Source: Knufia peltigerae (lineage: Eukaryota > Ascomycota > Eurotiomycetes > Chaetothyriales > Trichomeriaceae). Taken from it: 64,000 bases of DNA. The DNA lies in the NCBI GenBank assembly GCA_030247855.1, contig JAPDRN010000041.1, positions 186,001-250,000 of the forward strand, in the 5' to 3' direction. The position numbers were made by a program, and so were the translations under genes. Shown here one piece after another: positions 1 through 11,900 of the stretch. Numbering within the stretch: the first letter of the stretch is position 1; each line of letters begins with the position of its first letter. A model generated the notes under the pieces. The model searched no databases and had not been told where the DNA came from. It was given only the letters and a program-made list of their open reading frames with translations.

Positions 1-270
1 CCTGCTAATGAATCTCAAGATTCGCCGTTTGAGGAGAAGGGAGCAGATGGGCCTCTGGAAGATGAGGTTTCGCATCATGATGAAATACCGAACTCAGACT
101 ATCCGAGAAGAGATTCTGGGGCACTTTTATCAACACAAGCGAAAGTACAGAGCTCGAGTGACTCGGCTAGAACAGTGAACTCGATGCCGGGAGCATTCAA
201 TACTGGCTCTGCCTATAGCTCTGCGCTCGAAGGAATGCAAGAGCAGGCTTGGTCATTTCGCGGCATCTGA
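1..270 (+). CDS. C-terminal fragment of an unidentified protein
   Basis: The frame is open from the first base to a TGA at 268-270 and gives 89 residues. No start lies inside the window, so this is the 3' end of a gene that begins upstream. The tail is rich in Ser, Asp and Glu, has almost no hydrophobic runs, and looks disordered. It ends in the short aromatic stretch QEQAWSFRGI. I recognise no domain. It could instead be a terminal exon whose acceptor lies before base 1. Confidence 0.5.
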   Translation, partial: PANESQDSPFEEKGADGPLEDEVSHHDEIPNSDYPRRDSGALLSTQAKVQSSSDSARTVNSMPGAFNTGSAYSSALEGMQEQAWSFRGI

Positions 271-820
271 TTTTGTACATGCACTCTCGAGGATTGATAT
301 TCATCCAATCATTTTACGCATACCTATCCATGCATACCGTTTCCTTTGATCGCCCAACTTTGAGTTGTCACATCTGTTTCAGTGAGGTGCCAATCAGTCA
401 GTGCGCGAAGAACGAGTGCTTTCTGCTGATTAGACTCATCGGTGTTATACCTTTGACCTAGTGGCAGTCTGCAAAGCCAAATTCCATCCCAAACTGCTGG
501 TCAGTTCACATGACCGGTACTGGATTGTACTTGGTAAATACATGAGATTTCTTTGATAAATGTGGACTATCACCTGTATTTCATTATACTTCCTCTCCAT
601 CAAATTTCGTCTCGATTCCTGTGCAATTATGGAATGTGAATATGGTTGCGCCTGCCTTCTCACACAAGCATCTACATGGTAAATTTCCTTCTGTCTTTCA
701 CAATGCTTCAGCCCCTTCCTTCCTTGCGTGTCCTCATACCTGAGTTTGCCACTGCTGGTGCTTTATTCAGTACGATACTCGAAAACGGTCAAAAAGAAAG
801 ACAGATCCAAAACCTCGGAG
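271..820. other. Intergenic, 550 bp
   Basis: This holds the 3' flank of the truncated gene and the leader of the next one. It has only short frames without coding character. A frame upstream of the next gene's chosen ATG stays open back to 728, so its start could lie there. Confidence 0.5.
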
Positions 821-1883
821 ATGGATAACCGTGTGACTATTTCAGAGTCTGAGCTTTCATCGCTTTACGAAAGATATCCTGAGATCAAATTCGAGATCAA
901 CGAGGAGCCACTCGTCGCCTGTTCACAGTTCTCCTCACCCTGTTCAAATGATACTGACGGCGACACCTCGCAACTGTCTGCGGAAGCTGAATCCACGCCC
1001 TGTACGACCCCATCGCATCGAGGATCCCATCTCAGTGATTGTCATGATGGAGACGCCATACTGGACTTCCTTGACAGTGTTCGAAGAGCAAATTTACCAG
1101 ATAGCTGCCGAAATGGCTTCAGCAATCTTACAAAACTGGTGGATAACCTCAGCCATCTGTTCCCGTCCAGTACTGATCAACATTTCGAGATTCCCGATGG
1201 GCTAGATAACCAAGAAATACTTCTTCACAGCGAGGCATTACTTGAGCAGCTTCAACAGGTCAACCTCAATGTTGAAGAGCAGGTCAACAGCATTGCTTTT
1301 GTTCGTGGATTGGCCCCCTTCCAGGTAAACCCAACAGAACAAGACCTATGGACGAACTATCGACAAAAGGTTCAGCTGATCGTTCAGTGAGTGATCTTGT
1401 CTTGACCGTCAGTTGCGACTGACTGTTCCCAGGCACACTGCACTGCCATGTCAAACGGAACGAAACCTCGTCGAAGGTTGGGCACAGCTCTTTCATGACC
1501 ATGTCTACCATCCCTTTCTGAAATATGTATATCCATGTAATGTTGGCCACGACATCGAGGATCGAATCAACGAGCTCTATGACGAAGCCATGTCCCTTCT
1601 TGCCAATTATCAGATGTGGTGTCGTGGAATGATGGATCTTCGACAAAATCACATGATCCCTGCTCGACGAGCAATACGGAACTCTCCACGGGTTTTGCAG
1701 GAAATACAGGAGATGGAAGCAAGCAAGGCAGCAGCAAGAGCAGCAGTCAATTTGACAGAGGCACAAGGAATGCATCTGGCGACGGAGAGACTTGTTCAGG
1801 AGCTCAACCTTTCTGCCAGTCGCAGAAAATGGACAATACCTAAGAAAAGCAAGCAACGGTATCGAAGGGAGTACACAGTCTAG
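821..1883 (+). CDS. Hypothetical protein, two exons
   Basis: Exons are 821-1386 and 1433-1883. The 46-bp intron starts GTGAGT, ends CCCAG and carries a CTGAC branch site, and joining it keeps frame (phase 2) to give 338 residues. I chose the ATG at 821 (MDNRVTISESEL). The same frame is open further up to 728, but the added stretch is hydrophobic and then Lys-rich and looks like leader. The N-terminal third is Ser/Thr/acidic and probably disordered. The C-terminal half is helical, with a conserved-looking core around WAQLFHDHVYHPF and an Ala/Glu-rich helix near EMEASKAAARAAV. The last residues are basic (RRKWTIPKKSKQRYRR). I do not recognise the family. Gene structure is fairly secure, function unknown. 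Confidence 0.65.
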
Positions 1884-2236
1884 TCTAGTTCTGGCCGAAC
1901 TGAATACGTGGATACATATCCTACATTATGTGTTACAACTCAACACACAGCCGGGGAAAGGGAGTGTTGATACCACATGTAGTTTGCTTTCATGCCAAAT
2001 GATGTCTTGAACCCAAGGACTTGTTTTCCGTGATTCTTAAATTCATTCATGCATCTATGTTGTTTTCGACCCGAGTCCTTCGACAGGGCACGTCGCACGG
2101 CACAGCGAGTACCCACCGTTGCTAACATGTCGCTTACACAAAATGCAACACCTCATGTACATGTCGCCATCACCACCGAAATTAAGCATAGATCGCAATA
2201 TGAATAACATATTGCGTCGTGGTAATATCACAGGTA
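1884..2236. other. Intergenic, convergent 3' flanks
   Basis: About 350 bp between two convergent genes. I see no further gene or repeat here. Confidence 0.4.
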
Positions 2237-2785
2237 TCAAATCATTTGATCTGTATGTGGCTCTACATCCTCGCAGGGCTGTGTAGACACAGTTCTAGAG
2301 GAATCGCTTTCATCAGCCCCCTTGTTCTTCTTTGGTCTGCCGGCCTTGAATCCGTCAATGACATAATAATCGAGGATTCGGGGATCAACCCGCGGATCGG
2401 ATCCTCGTTCCCTGGCCTTTTTCACAATACCGTAGACAGTGCGTATTGGAATTCCGGATATGCGAGAGACGTCATGAGCGTGAAAACCAATGGAGTGAAG
2501 AGTGAGAGCCTGTGCACGCAGTCCGATAGGATACCGCGTCCCACGGTCATTCGAAGCTTTATCTGCAGGTAGAGGTCGAATCGATGGATTGTTTTTTCGT
2601 TTTGGTGGTGGTGGTGGTTGAGGTTGTTGAGGTTGTTGTCCTTGCCCAGAGACTTCTTGCACTGCAGATGTAGATTGAGAACAGGCCAAGTCAACATGAC
2701 CACCACCATTCAGACGGGTCGATTGAAAATTGTTGCATGAGGAGGAAGAAGAAGAAGAAGAAGAAGAGGTGTTGTTCATCGACAT
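2237..2785 (-). CDS. Short protein with transposase-type helix-turn-helix; no catalytic domain
   Basis: An uninterrupted 182-residue frame starts with a poly-Ser tract (about residues 7-16), encoded by a GAA/TTC-type microsatellite, followed by Gln/Pro-rich sequence. Residues of about 85-155 form a helix-turn-helix: LRAQALTLHSIGF, then VSRISGIPIRTVYGIVKKA, then a basic GRPKK end. This layout matches the N-terminal DNA-binding part of fungal Tc1/mariner-type transposases. In a full transposase a DDE catalytic domain of some 200 to 300 residues would follow, but here the frame stops about 30 residues after GRPKK. It is either a domesticated DNA-binding protein or the surviving end of a dead transposon. 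The intact frame favours the first. No terminal inverted repeats were noticed around it. Confidence 0.6.
   Translation of the reverse strand: MSMNNTSSSSSSSSSSCNNFQSTRLNGGGHVDLACSQSTSAVQEVSGQGQQPQQPQPPPPPKRKNNPSIRPLPADKASNDRGTRYPIGLRAQALTLHSIGFHAHDVSRISGIPIRTVYGIVKKARERGSDPRVDPRILDYYVIDGFKAGRPKKNKGADESDSSRTVSTQPCEDVEPHTDQMI
2741..2768. repeat. GAA-type microsatellite inside the helix-turn-helix gene
   Basis: A run of GAG/GAA triplets on the plus strand encodes the poly-Ser N-terminus of the minus-strand gene. Length variation here would change only the Ser run. Confidence 0.8.
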
Positions 2786-4360
2786 GTTCCTAATGATGGA
2801 AATGGGTTCCGATGATCTGTCGCGCTGTAGTCAATATTGGAGTCGAATCAGGCTGAAATGCAATAGATATTATGGATTGACCTCGAGGGAGCCTGTGGGC
2901 GCAGAAGGTGTGGTAGTGAAGATCTTGTTATCTCTATCCTGGACGATTTAAACACTTGTGAATCGTAGGTCGGCGGTGAACATGGCGATACTCGATTGTC
3001 TGAAACTGCAGGACATCCTTACACCGCTTCTGCAATTTTTGGCAAAGGACCGTCATATCCCTGGTCGGTGGAAATGAGCAGCGTTTCACACCGTTTGTAA
3101 ATGGTAGAGGTACGGAGTAGGGGTGGCGGCAAAGACTAGTGATATCTTTCACCAGGTAAATGCAAGTCCGGGGACATGCCGGGTAAAGCTATTGGTGACA
3201 TACGGCCCCCTGTATGTACCTGGGAAGGTTACTCTGTAGTGCCTAATCACAAGGGTGCGAGTCACCTAAATTCGGCGAAGCTTAAGGTATTGTCCCGGGG
3301 AGCTTATAGGCATCCATCCCCTGATGGCTCTAAAGATAAGCAAATCAGTCACTTTCCTATTGATTGCTGCACTCAGACAAAGTAATAAAGACAGTTAATT
3401 GACTCTTTGGCTTGTTAGGTAGACAGGTCTCTTTGTGACAATCCTCTCGTGACAATCAAAGCGCCCAGAGATGCTCGTCTCACAACGTCTTGTCAACTGT
3501 GAGATATCGTCACTTGGACAATTCAGGCCTCCCCATTGCCGTAAATGGCATTGTCATTGCCAGATGCAGTACGGACTACGATACTCCGTACACTCAAGGT
3601 GAGAGGCCTCCGTGTCTGCCTGATAAAACACCGCATCGTTCCCTGTCGATACATTTATTTCTGATGAAGTGCGTCACCAATAATCGTCACTGTGTACCTG
3701 GATAGTGGCCAGCTACGCCAATTGTTATAGCCTTGTCGACTCCGGTTGGTTGCCGCATGCCCCTATCGAAATTGGATCATCTCAATCCACCCTTAGGCGA
3801 GAGTTTGATAGGCAATGAGGCTCGTCAACAACCGGATCGTCAAACCAGGCCCATTACACTTTGGCCTAGACAGAACTAACCAGGACCTTCACAAATGAAG
3901 TGCGGAATACGGAGTAAGGAGTACAGCGTTTCCTACTCCACCCTCTTCCCGGGTCCTGTGAAACTTGCGTTGTGTCAGTGGAGCAAAGAATTCGCGGTTT
4001 CCAGAGTAGTGAGAACTGCTCGGATCATCCCAGGTTTACAAAGCGCCATCAGCGCACAAATCTTCCTCATTGATAATACCCTTCATAAGAACGAAGGTGT
4101 GCGAAACGTGACGACGGATCTTACTCAGGGTTATTCTCACCTAACCTGCCACCCATGAAAGCTCAACATTTGCAATTCCACCTTTCTGGACTTTTCGAGA
4201 TCACAAGTCTAGTAGAGGGTTAAAATCTCTGCAGCCTACGAAGTAGACCCTTCTCAAATGTGGACAATGTGGTGCCCCAATCCGTCATATACGAAGTTCG
4301 GACAAGTTTTGCTTCATTTCAATTGAATTCGAGCCGTCCATCTAGGTCTCTTACTTTCAG
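2786..4360. other. Gene-free stretch with TACGGAGTA motifs
   Basis: About 1.6 kb with only short frames of poor composition. It contains two exact copies of a 9-base motif in opposite orientations, TACTCCGTA at 3582-3590 and TACGGAGTA at 3908-3916. The right end is the promoter of the DUF6536 gene. I see no gene. Confidence 0.5.
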
Positions 4361-6797
4361 ATGGACATAATCCGGCCTCGAGGAACGTATCAGCGGGCCA
4401 ACACCGATCCAGCTCTCGAGCCAGGCTTCTTCGAGCTGTCGTCGCCGGCGGATAGCAAGGCTTCAAGCTTCAAATCTGGATTCTCCAATACCATCAGAGA
4501 CCAAACACCGCTTCTCGACCCTTCGACCGACCCGATTCGCATTCATTCGACCTACGATAGCCGGTGGAAGTGGAATCTGTTCTCGGGCAGCCACTCTCGC
4601 CTTCATGGCTGGAGGACGGGAGCTCTCTTGGCCGCCCTCTTCGCGGGTATTTCCTTGTTGATCAACTTTGTCATTCTGATATGGCTGGCCACTCACAAGG
4701 GAAGCTCAGGCCTTGTCGAGATCTTCAGCGGGAGCTGTAGCAAAGTCGAGAGCATGGATTTGTGGGTTCACCTCGCAATCAACGCACTCAGTACTCTGCT
4801 GCTCGGAGGGTCGAATTATTGCATGCAGTGCCTGTGTGCTCCGACCAGAAAAGACATTGATACGGAGCATTCCAAAGGGAAATGGCTCGATATTGGAGTC
4901 CCCAGCACTCGCAACCTGTTCAAAGTACCCATTTACAAATCCGCTCTGTGGTGGACCTTGGGCTTATCATCGGTCCCTTTACATTTGCTGTAAGTACATT
5001 TTTTAATCAACATGTGCTGATGCAGGTCCCTGTTTGAGTTCTCTTGTTGACTTTCGAGACAAAAGATACAATTCTGCACTCTACAAATCTCTCGCGAGTA
5101 ACGACTACGACATACTTTTCGTCAAACAGGATTTCGTAGACGGTTCTTCCTGGAACACAACAGCATCAGACGGAATCAGACAATATGGTCTGCTTGATGG
5201 GGTGAGTATAGACCAGGTCCAGGCTGATCTCAAGGTACCAGAGCTCTATGAACGCTTAGACCTCGCAGACTGCATAAGAGCTTATGCGACGGATTTTATC
5301 ACCGATAGACGGAACCTGGTCTTTGTCACAAAGAACGACACGGTCAACTATAACCTGCTGGATTACACAAACTATCTGTATAGCCCTTCCTCTCCATACT
5401 ACTGGTAAGTGAGATATCACATCCCCCCTGCCACCCATTTTCAGGTCCCAGTGAACATGTTTTACTGACCCCGAATTTTTTGTAGGATCTGCGCCTCGGA
5501 CCCGGACATTGGAAACAAAATCCTAGTGCCTCAGCGCAATGGTAACAACCTGCCATGCGAAAAGTATATCTCAAAGATAATCGACCTCGGAGATCGATGG
5601 CATCCGTACGACAATGAGGTGCAATACTGTTACAGTGAGCGGGTCAGTGAGAAGTGCAGCTACAATGGAAACATACCCATCGTGGCCGTTGTACTCGTGG
5701 CGAACGCCATCAAAATGGCGGGCATGCTCTTCGTCGCATATCGTCTCAAGGACACTCCGTTGATCACCATGGGCGACGCCGTGGAATCCTTTTTGAACGA
5801 GCCGGACCGCACGACAGAAGGCAGATGTCTCCTTACGAAACAGGAAGTCGTTCAACTGGCGCGCATGAAACAAGACTGGAATCTCCGCAAGATGAGGGCC
5901 TCTCAACCGAAAATCGCACGCATCCGGGTTACAAGGTGGTTCAAAGCTGCCAGTGGGCTCCGGTGGGGGATGACTATGGGTTTCATCGGAGTCAGTCTCA
6001 TTGTCGTCGGCGCCCTCCTATCTCTTGCCGTCTCATCGGTCAACAGCAATGGCTTTACAGTGTCGGATATTGGCTTCGGCAAAGTGAACCCTGCTGCCAT
6101 CATTAACGGATGGGGCCTCGAAAACAGAGGGAGCCCATCTAAAAAAATCCTCAGCTCGATCTTGGTGGCCAACCTGCCTCAAACAATCTTTTCATTCTTG
6201 TACCTCAACCTCAACGGCCTTCTCACCAGCATGTTTTTGGCATCGGAATGGAGTGATTTCGCCACAGAACGGAAGACTCTACGGGTGTCCAAGCCCAAGG
6301 GGCCACAACGAAGTACGCATTTCTTGCAGCTACCTTACAAGGTCGCCATCCCCTTGATGATCCTGTCGGGTCTGCTACACTGGCTCATTTCCCAGGCCAT
6401 CTTCCTGGTCGTCGTCAAAGAGTACGCTCCAGATGGATCGATCGTGGACCCGGTGGCCGTCGGCACCTGTGGCTTCTCTCCACTGGCAATGATAGTCAGT
6501 CTCGTTGCCGGAGCCCTAATAATGACCGTCTCATCTGGTCTCGGATTCTTCCTCAAATATGACCCTACGATACCTCTGGTGGGTAGCTGTAGTGCCGCCA
6601 TTTCGGCGGCGTGCCATGCACCGGACTGGGATAGTGATGCGTCCATGAAACCTGTGAAATGGGGAGTAATACCAGTGACTCTGGCAGCAGATAAAGGGGT
6701 TGGACATTGTTCATTTACCAGTGGTGATGCGGAACCACTCCAAGCAGGTCAGAAATATGCTGGCATTTGCAGAAAAAGAAAGGAGACAGGACACTAG
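4361..6797 (+). CDS. DUF6536-domain membrane protein, three exons
   Basis: Exons are 4361-4989, 5066-5404 and 5486-6797, giving 759 residues. Both introns start GTAAGT. The second exon start was chosen because family members read PLHLL directly into YNS, which the acceptor at 5065 restores. Nearer acceptors put a stop in frame. The N-terminal 80 residues are polar. The DUF6536 domain then begins at WRTGALLAALF (about residue 84), with a transmembrane helix, a helix carrying the family signature GGSNYCMQCLCAPTR, and a third helix near SVPLHLL. At least five more hydrophobic helices follow, and the protein ends with the conserved LVGSCSAAISAACH and a PVKWG motif. DUF6536 proteins are fungal polytopic membrane proteins of unknown role. 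The family assignment is firm and the function is not known. Confidence 0.88.
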
Positions 6798-7098
6798 AAC
6801 TTGTACAAAACTGATAATGAAGGAAATATGATATACAAATATACAAATAGATGACTCTATGTTGCTGAAGTTGGTTTTTGTATTGTAGGTGGATATACGG
6901 AGTCAATGTGCTAGAGACCCAATGTAATACCAGTACGATACGAGTAAAACGTCACTCCAGCTGAAAAGCACTTTACACGCCCGCAGCAACGCGACGCGTC
7001 TCTTTCCGAGATTTCTACTACATGGTATTCTAACATTCGCAGTCAACCTTCCAACAACCATCATTCTGCATCGAATCGAACAATCAACAGTCTCAGTC

Positions 7099-8267
7099 AT
7101 GGCTTTACTCGTCGATAAATTACGACCTCGATCTCTGGAAGCTCTCACATACCACAAAGACCTTTCAGAGCGACTATCATCACTGGTATGAAGCCCATAA
7201 TGAACTTCATCAAACACCCAACCCTACGCCTTTCGTCGCAGATTTTCGCAGTCGACACTGACTGACATGTTTTGATATTTTCTTTCCAGGCATCTTCAGC
7301 TGATTTCCCTCATCTCCTCTTCTATGGACCCTCGGGCGCGGGTAAAAAGACCCGTATCCTCGCGACCCTCCGGGCCCTGTACGGCGGCGGGGTGGAAAAG
7401 ATCAAGATCGACGCGCGCATGTTCACGACCTCGTCGAACCGGAAACTCGAATTCAACATCGTCTCGTCCGTGTACCACCTCGAGATCACGCCGAGCGACG
7501 TGGGGACGTACGACCGGGTGGTGATCCAAGAACTGCTGAAAGAGGTGGCGCAGACGCAACAGGTCGACCTGGCCGCGAGGCAACGGTTCAAGGTCGTGGT
7601 CATCAACGAAGCCGACGGGCTCAGCCGCGACGCGCAGGCCGCCCTGCGCCGCACGATGGAGAAGTACAGCGCCAACGTCCGGCTGATCCTCGTGGCCAAC
7701 AGCACGGCCGGCATCATCGCGCCCATCCGGTCGAGGACGCTGCTCGTCCGCGTCGCCGCGCCCACGGAGCCCGAGATCGTCGACGCCCTGACGAAGGCGG
7801 CCAGGAGAGAAAACTGGAAGGCGGTGCCGGCGCTGAACGAACGCATCGCCCGCGAGTCGGGCCGGAACCTGCGGAGGGCCCTGCTGATGTTCGAGGCCGT
7901 CTACGCCCAACACCCCGAACCCAGCGACAAGACCCCCATCCCCCCGCCGGACTGGGAGGTCCTGATCGAGCAGGTCGCCCGGGACATGGTCAAGGAACGC
8001 ACGCCGGCCATGATCCTGGCGGTCCGCGCCAAACTCTACGACCTCCTCACCCACTGCATCCCGGCCACGATGGTGATCAAGACCCTGTGTTGGAAACTCG
8101 TGAATCTCCCCGAAGTCGACGACAGCCTGAAGCCCGAGGTCGTGAGGTGGGCCAGTTTCTACGAGCACCGCATACGTCTGGGCAGTAAAGTGATTTTCCA
8201 CCTCGAGGCGTTCGTGGCAAAGTTTATGCGTATCTTTGAAGGTTACCTCGTCGGCATGGACTTTTGA
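7099..8267 (+). CDS. Replication factor C small subunit (human RFC3 / yeast Rfc5 type)
   Basis: Exons are 7099-7185 and 7290-8267, with a 104-bp phase-0 intron (GTATGA...TCCAG), giving 354 residues. The protein is a clamp-loader AAA+ subunit that helps load PCNA onto primed DNA. It has MALLVDKLRP at the N-terminus, the variant P-loop GPSGAGKKT near residues 42-50, the Walker B region INEADGLSRDAQAALRRTMEKY near 133, and the sensor/SRC motif IRSRTLL. GKKT in the P-loop and EITPSDVGTYDR are marks of the RFC3/Rfc5 subunit rather than RFC2, 4 or 5 of human numbering. The second exon is much richer in G and C than its neighbours, which opens long antisense frames. Yeast RFC5 and human RFC3 are orthologous names, so I leave the symbol empty. 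Confidence 0.95.
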
Positions 8268-8908
8268 GCGGGCCTTCTGGCCGTGGGGGCTAGAGAGTCG
8301 AATCGTGCGAAGAAAAGGACCCAAGGTTGTTCTCCACGGGACTTACTACGGGTACCAGTGTCGAGGGTCCTGGCGAGATATGTTACGATATTGGTCATCA
8401 TGAGCGCGGCGTTTTGAAGAAATGGAATTGCTACGGATTGTTTTGTATTGTAAAGTCAAGAGTCAGAAGTGCACTGGAAGAAAAAGTAGGGGCTCCAGAC
8501 CGCAGACCTTTTGGCCCTTTCTGATTTGATGGCACGAATACTTACTTTGTATTCATCTGAGAATACCTCCTATGTTTATTGCTCACAGCAGCGAGTTAAT
8601 TCAATACTCGGACGATGGTATAAAAATCACAATACTTACACAGTCGGCCAACGCACGAGTCGGCCTGTAACCGATGCAAGACGTTTCGTTCGACTCGACT
8701 TTTTTTTGAATTAGTTGAATTTGTCTACTCTGTCCGACTTTCCCTTACCCTGGAAGATCTGCTTCTCTTATCCTGGAAGGTCTGACTGACTCCCTTGTGC
8801 TAATTTTCCCCTCATCCCTATCCTGAGATTGTCTCATGATGCGTTTCCTCCATCCACGTCGTGTCATAGTATCATCATTTCCCTCATGACGTTTTTGAGG
8901 AGGTGGCA
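8268..8908. other. Intergenic between convergent genes
   Basis: About 640 bp of 3' flank for the RFC and Dicer-like genes. I see T-rich runs but no gene. Confidence 0.4.
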
Positions 8909-11900
8909 TCAAAATTCGTAGTCGTAGTCATCATCTTCGTAAATTTCATAGTCGTCCGTCACGTCAGCGTCGGAATCGTCATTGCTATCAGTCTCTGTCG
9001 TGTCACCGTCCGTTTCTCCGGGTTCGTGTGGGTTGCCGTCCGCCTGGCGGTCGGCCTCGTTGTCATGGTTTTCCCGCAGACGCTCGTCTTCAGTGGTGTT
9101 GCTCACTTCTCCCCCCTTCTCCTTCTCCGTCAAAATCACCCGGACCGCTTTTTCTGCCGCACGACATCGGGCTTCGTCACGACAGCTCGCCTTGCGTGCA
9201 AACGCGATGACCCGCTCATCGTGACCAAACGTTACCTTGCACCGCCATCCGGAACGAGTCTCGCCCACGACCAGATCACATCCGAGCTTGACCTTGGACA
9301 ATCTCTCTTCCGGGTGCATGACGTCGAGGTCCGGCTCCTGCGCGAATCGATCCAACAGGCCCATGAACCCCAATCTGTCGAGCACGGATTCACAACGGGT
9401 CAGATCACCCTTGGAGTCGATGAAGACCGCTGCCAGGACGGACTCGACGACGTCGGAATACGACTTTGGCGCTCGCAGGTGACTCAATTCGCTCCAGGGG
9501 AAGTGTCTGCGGCCACCAACCCCGAAGAGGCTGACCAAGATACTCTCTCGCCCTTCCTCGAACGCCTTCAAGGTGAACTCTCGTTGGTCAGCGTCCCGAC
9601 TAATCCGTCGAATGTAGTCTGGCAGATAGTAAATTTCGGAGACTTCCCGCGCGGTGGTCTCGTGCGTTCGTACGTCGGTGTGAACCTCGACAGTTCGACG
9701 CTCGTGCGATGCCTCCAGGGCGAAAAAAGCAAGAGTCACATGGCTCACCAAGGCATGTCGACGGACCGTCATGGCTTCGGGGTCCAGTCTTAGGGGACTG
9801 TCGTAGAGCTTGGTCTTGACGATGTGGTCGAGGATGGCATCACCCAAGAACTCGAGACGCTCGTAGGACAAGACACCCGGTCGGAGTGACGATTGCGTCA
9901 AGGCCTCGAATAGCAACGAGGGGTGAGTGAATTTGTATCCGGTCAGTAATCGAAAATGGTCCAGGGTATTATCGAGGCCGGAGGACAGCGACGACGGGTC
10001 ATCCTCTTTGATCTCCAGACGTGCCAGATTCTCGGATACCGGACGCCATTGCACCTCGCTCAGGAACAGCCGGAGAGCACCGACGACTTTCGCCTCGGAC
10101 GTGCCAGTCGGAACGCCATCGCAATGGGCGGCGCCGATGAGAGCCTCGATGATGTCAGCCAGGGTCTTTCTCGACAGTTTTGTCTTGGACGAAATGGTCG
10201 TTTGATTGTTCGATGGGTTGACTCCAGCTTTCCACTGCGCCGAGGAGAATGCTCGCTGCGTCATGTACCGATCCAAACCCAGTTTGCGAGTGGTGCGCAG
10301 GAGGCGGCCGTTACTGACAAGACGGCCGCGGGCGGTGGTCAGTAAGCTCTCCGGGTGCGTAGGATTATCGACATATAATTGTAGACTGGCGTGGAGTTTC
10401 AAGAGATCATCACCCAGAAATTCTAGGCGCTGGTAATTTCTCGCAGAGGCAGCAGGCAGAGTGAGTGCTTCCGAAACCAGATCGATGTTTGTAAATTGAA
10501 GACCAGACAGAGGGCCTCTGCACGCCTCAGATGACCGCAAAGCAGTCTCAACCATATGGGTGATGGAAGGTGCAAACAGCATCATTTCGCCGTATCCTGG
10601 TGGCAAACTCATGACCACACAATCTTTGACCAATAACGTCCTCTGTTGAATTGGTTTTGTCAAGTTCGTGGGCGATGGTGGTGATAGGTACTCCAGCTTT
10701 CTCGTAATCGTTGATGCTGTGACGGTCAATGATTCAGGTTCAGCCTTCGCCCCCATGGTCAATGATGTTGCTCCCTGGGCCACAAGAACCAGTGGTGTCA
10801 AGCGGCTGCGGTCTCGGATGAGATACCTCTCACTCGCCAGTCCGCCGCCCTTCACGAGAAGTTCAAGCAAAGGCGTGCTGAGTGAATTTTCACTGTGCCA
10901 GTCTCGAAGAGAGTAAGACCCAATATCTGGGACAATCAAAAGTGGAAGTTGTTCTTTCGTGACGTCCCGGAGTCGTCGTTCTAAGACGCTCGTCAACAGG
11001 GAGAAGGTAATTTCCTGCGCAAGTGCAATTGGAATTCCAGACACAGGCTCCCCTTCGTTGATCGACGCCTGCGTGATTTTGTTTGCAGATATGTAGAGAG
11101 GAAAAGATATCGAGCCAAGCTTTGTGGGCAAGAGGATGAACATTCGTGGGTATGCGTCGGTCTCGTCCTGGATATGGAGTCGATGCGCAAACATTTCGGT
11201 GGATGACAGCCACTGTTCTGTAACTCGAGACCAGGGATCCCACTGAGCTTCCACAGCACATAGGCCGTCTGATACTGCACCAGACTTGGTCTTATATTTC
11301 CTTGCTTTGTTGCCATTGTTTGATCTCTCCAAGGGTAGTAAATGCTCAGTAACGAGTCCAGCTCGGTACAAAGCAAGATACGCCTGGTACGCAGCATCCC
11401 TCTTCGCCATTCTCTGAGTATACCAGGTCGACTCGGATTGGAATACCTGTAGCTCTGGTGCAAGGGAACTGGGGAGATAGACTTTGGCCGACAAGGGACC
11501 GCCAATCTCGCCCTCGATACAGTACGCCAATTCTGGTACCGCCATGCCCTCTTTTTGGGGTAGTTTCGCGCAAAAGTGTTGCAATCTCGGTTGAGCATTG
11601 TCATATGTCAATGTAGCACTGAAGGATTGAGTGAGCATATTGGAACAAGACATTCGGGTCACAGAAGAGCACTGACCCTGTTGAAGCGACACGGAATATA
11701 TCGCTGCTAGACTCCTGTCGCATTTCAGCGGCTTGGAGTTCAGCCAAAGCATCGGCAGAATCTTCACATTCCTGCTTCATGGCCTGCTCTAATTTATCCC
11801 AACTCTTCATCTTGATGTCTGTTTCCTCAAGAGGGCGAAAGACGACAAACTTTGACTTTGCAGCGCGCGCACGTCCTCTACTCTGCACATAGCTGCGAAG

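Noticed and set aside
7296..8324. 342-codon minus-strand frame opposite the RFC gene
   Set aside because: It is the mirror of a G/C-rich exon. It is Asp/His/Arg-rich with no domain, and the plus strand encodes a certain RFC subunit.
8903..9793. 296-codon plus-strand frame opposite the end of dcl2
   Set aside because: The minus strand encodes the RNase IIIb and tail of Dicer-like 2, and the plus frame has no domain.
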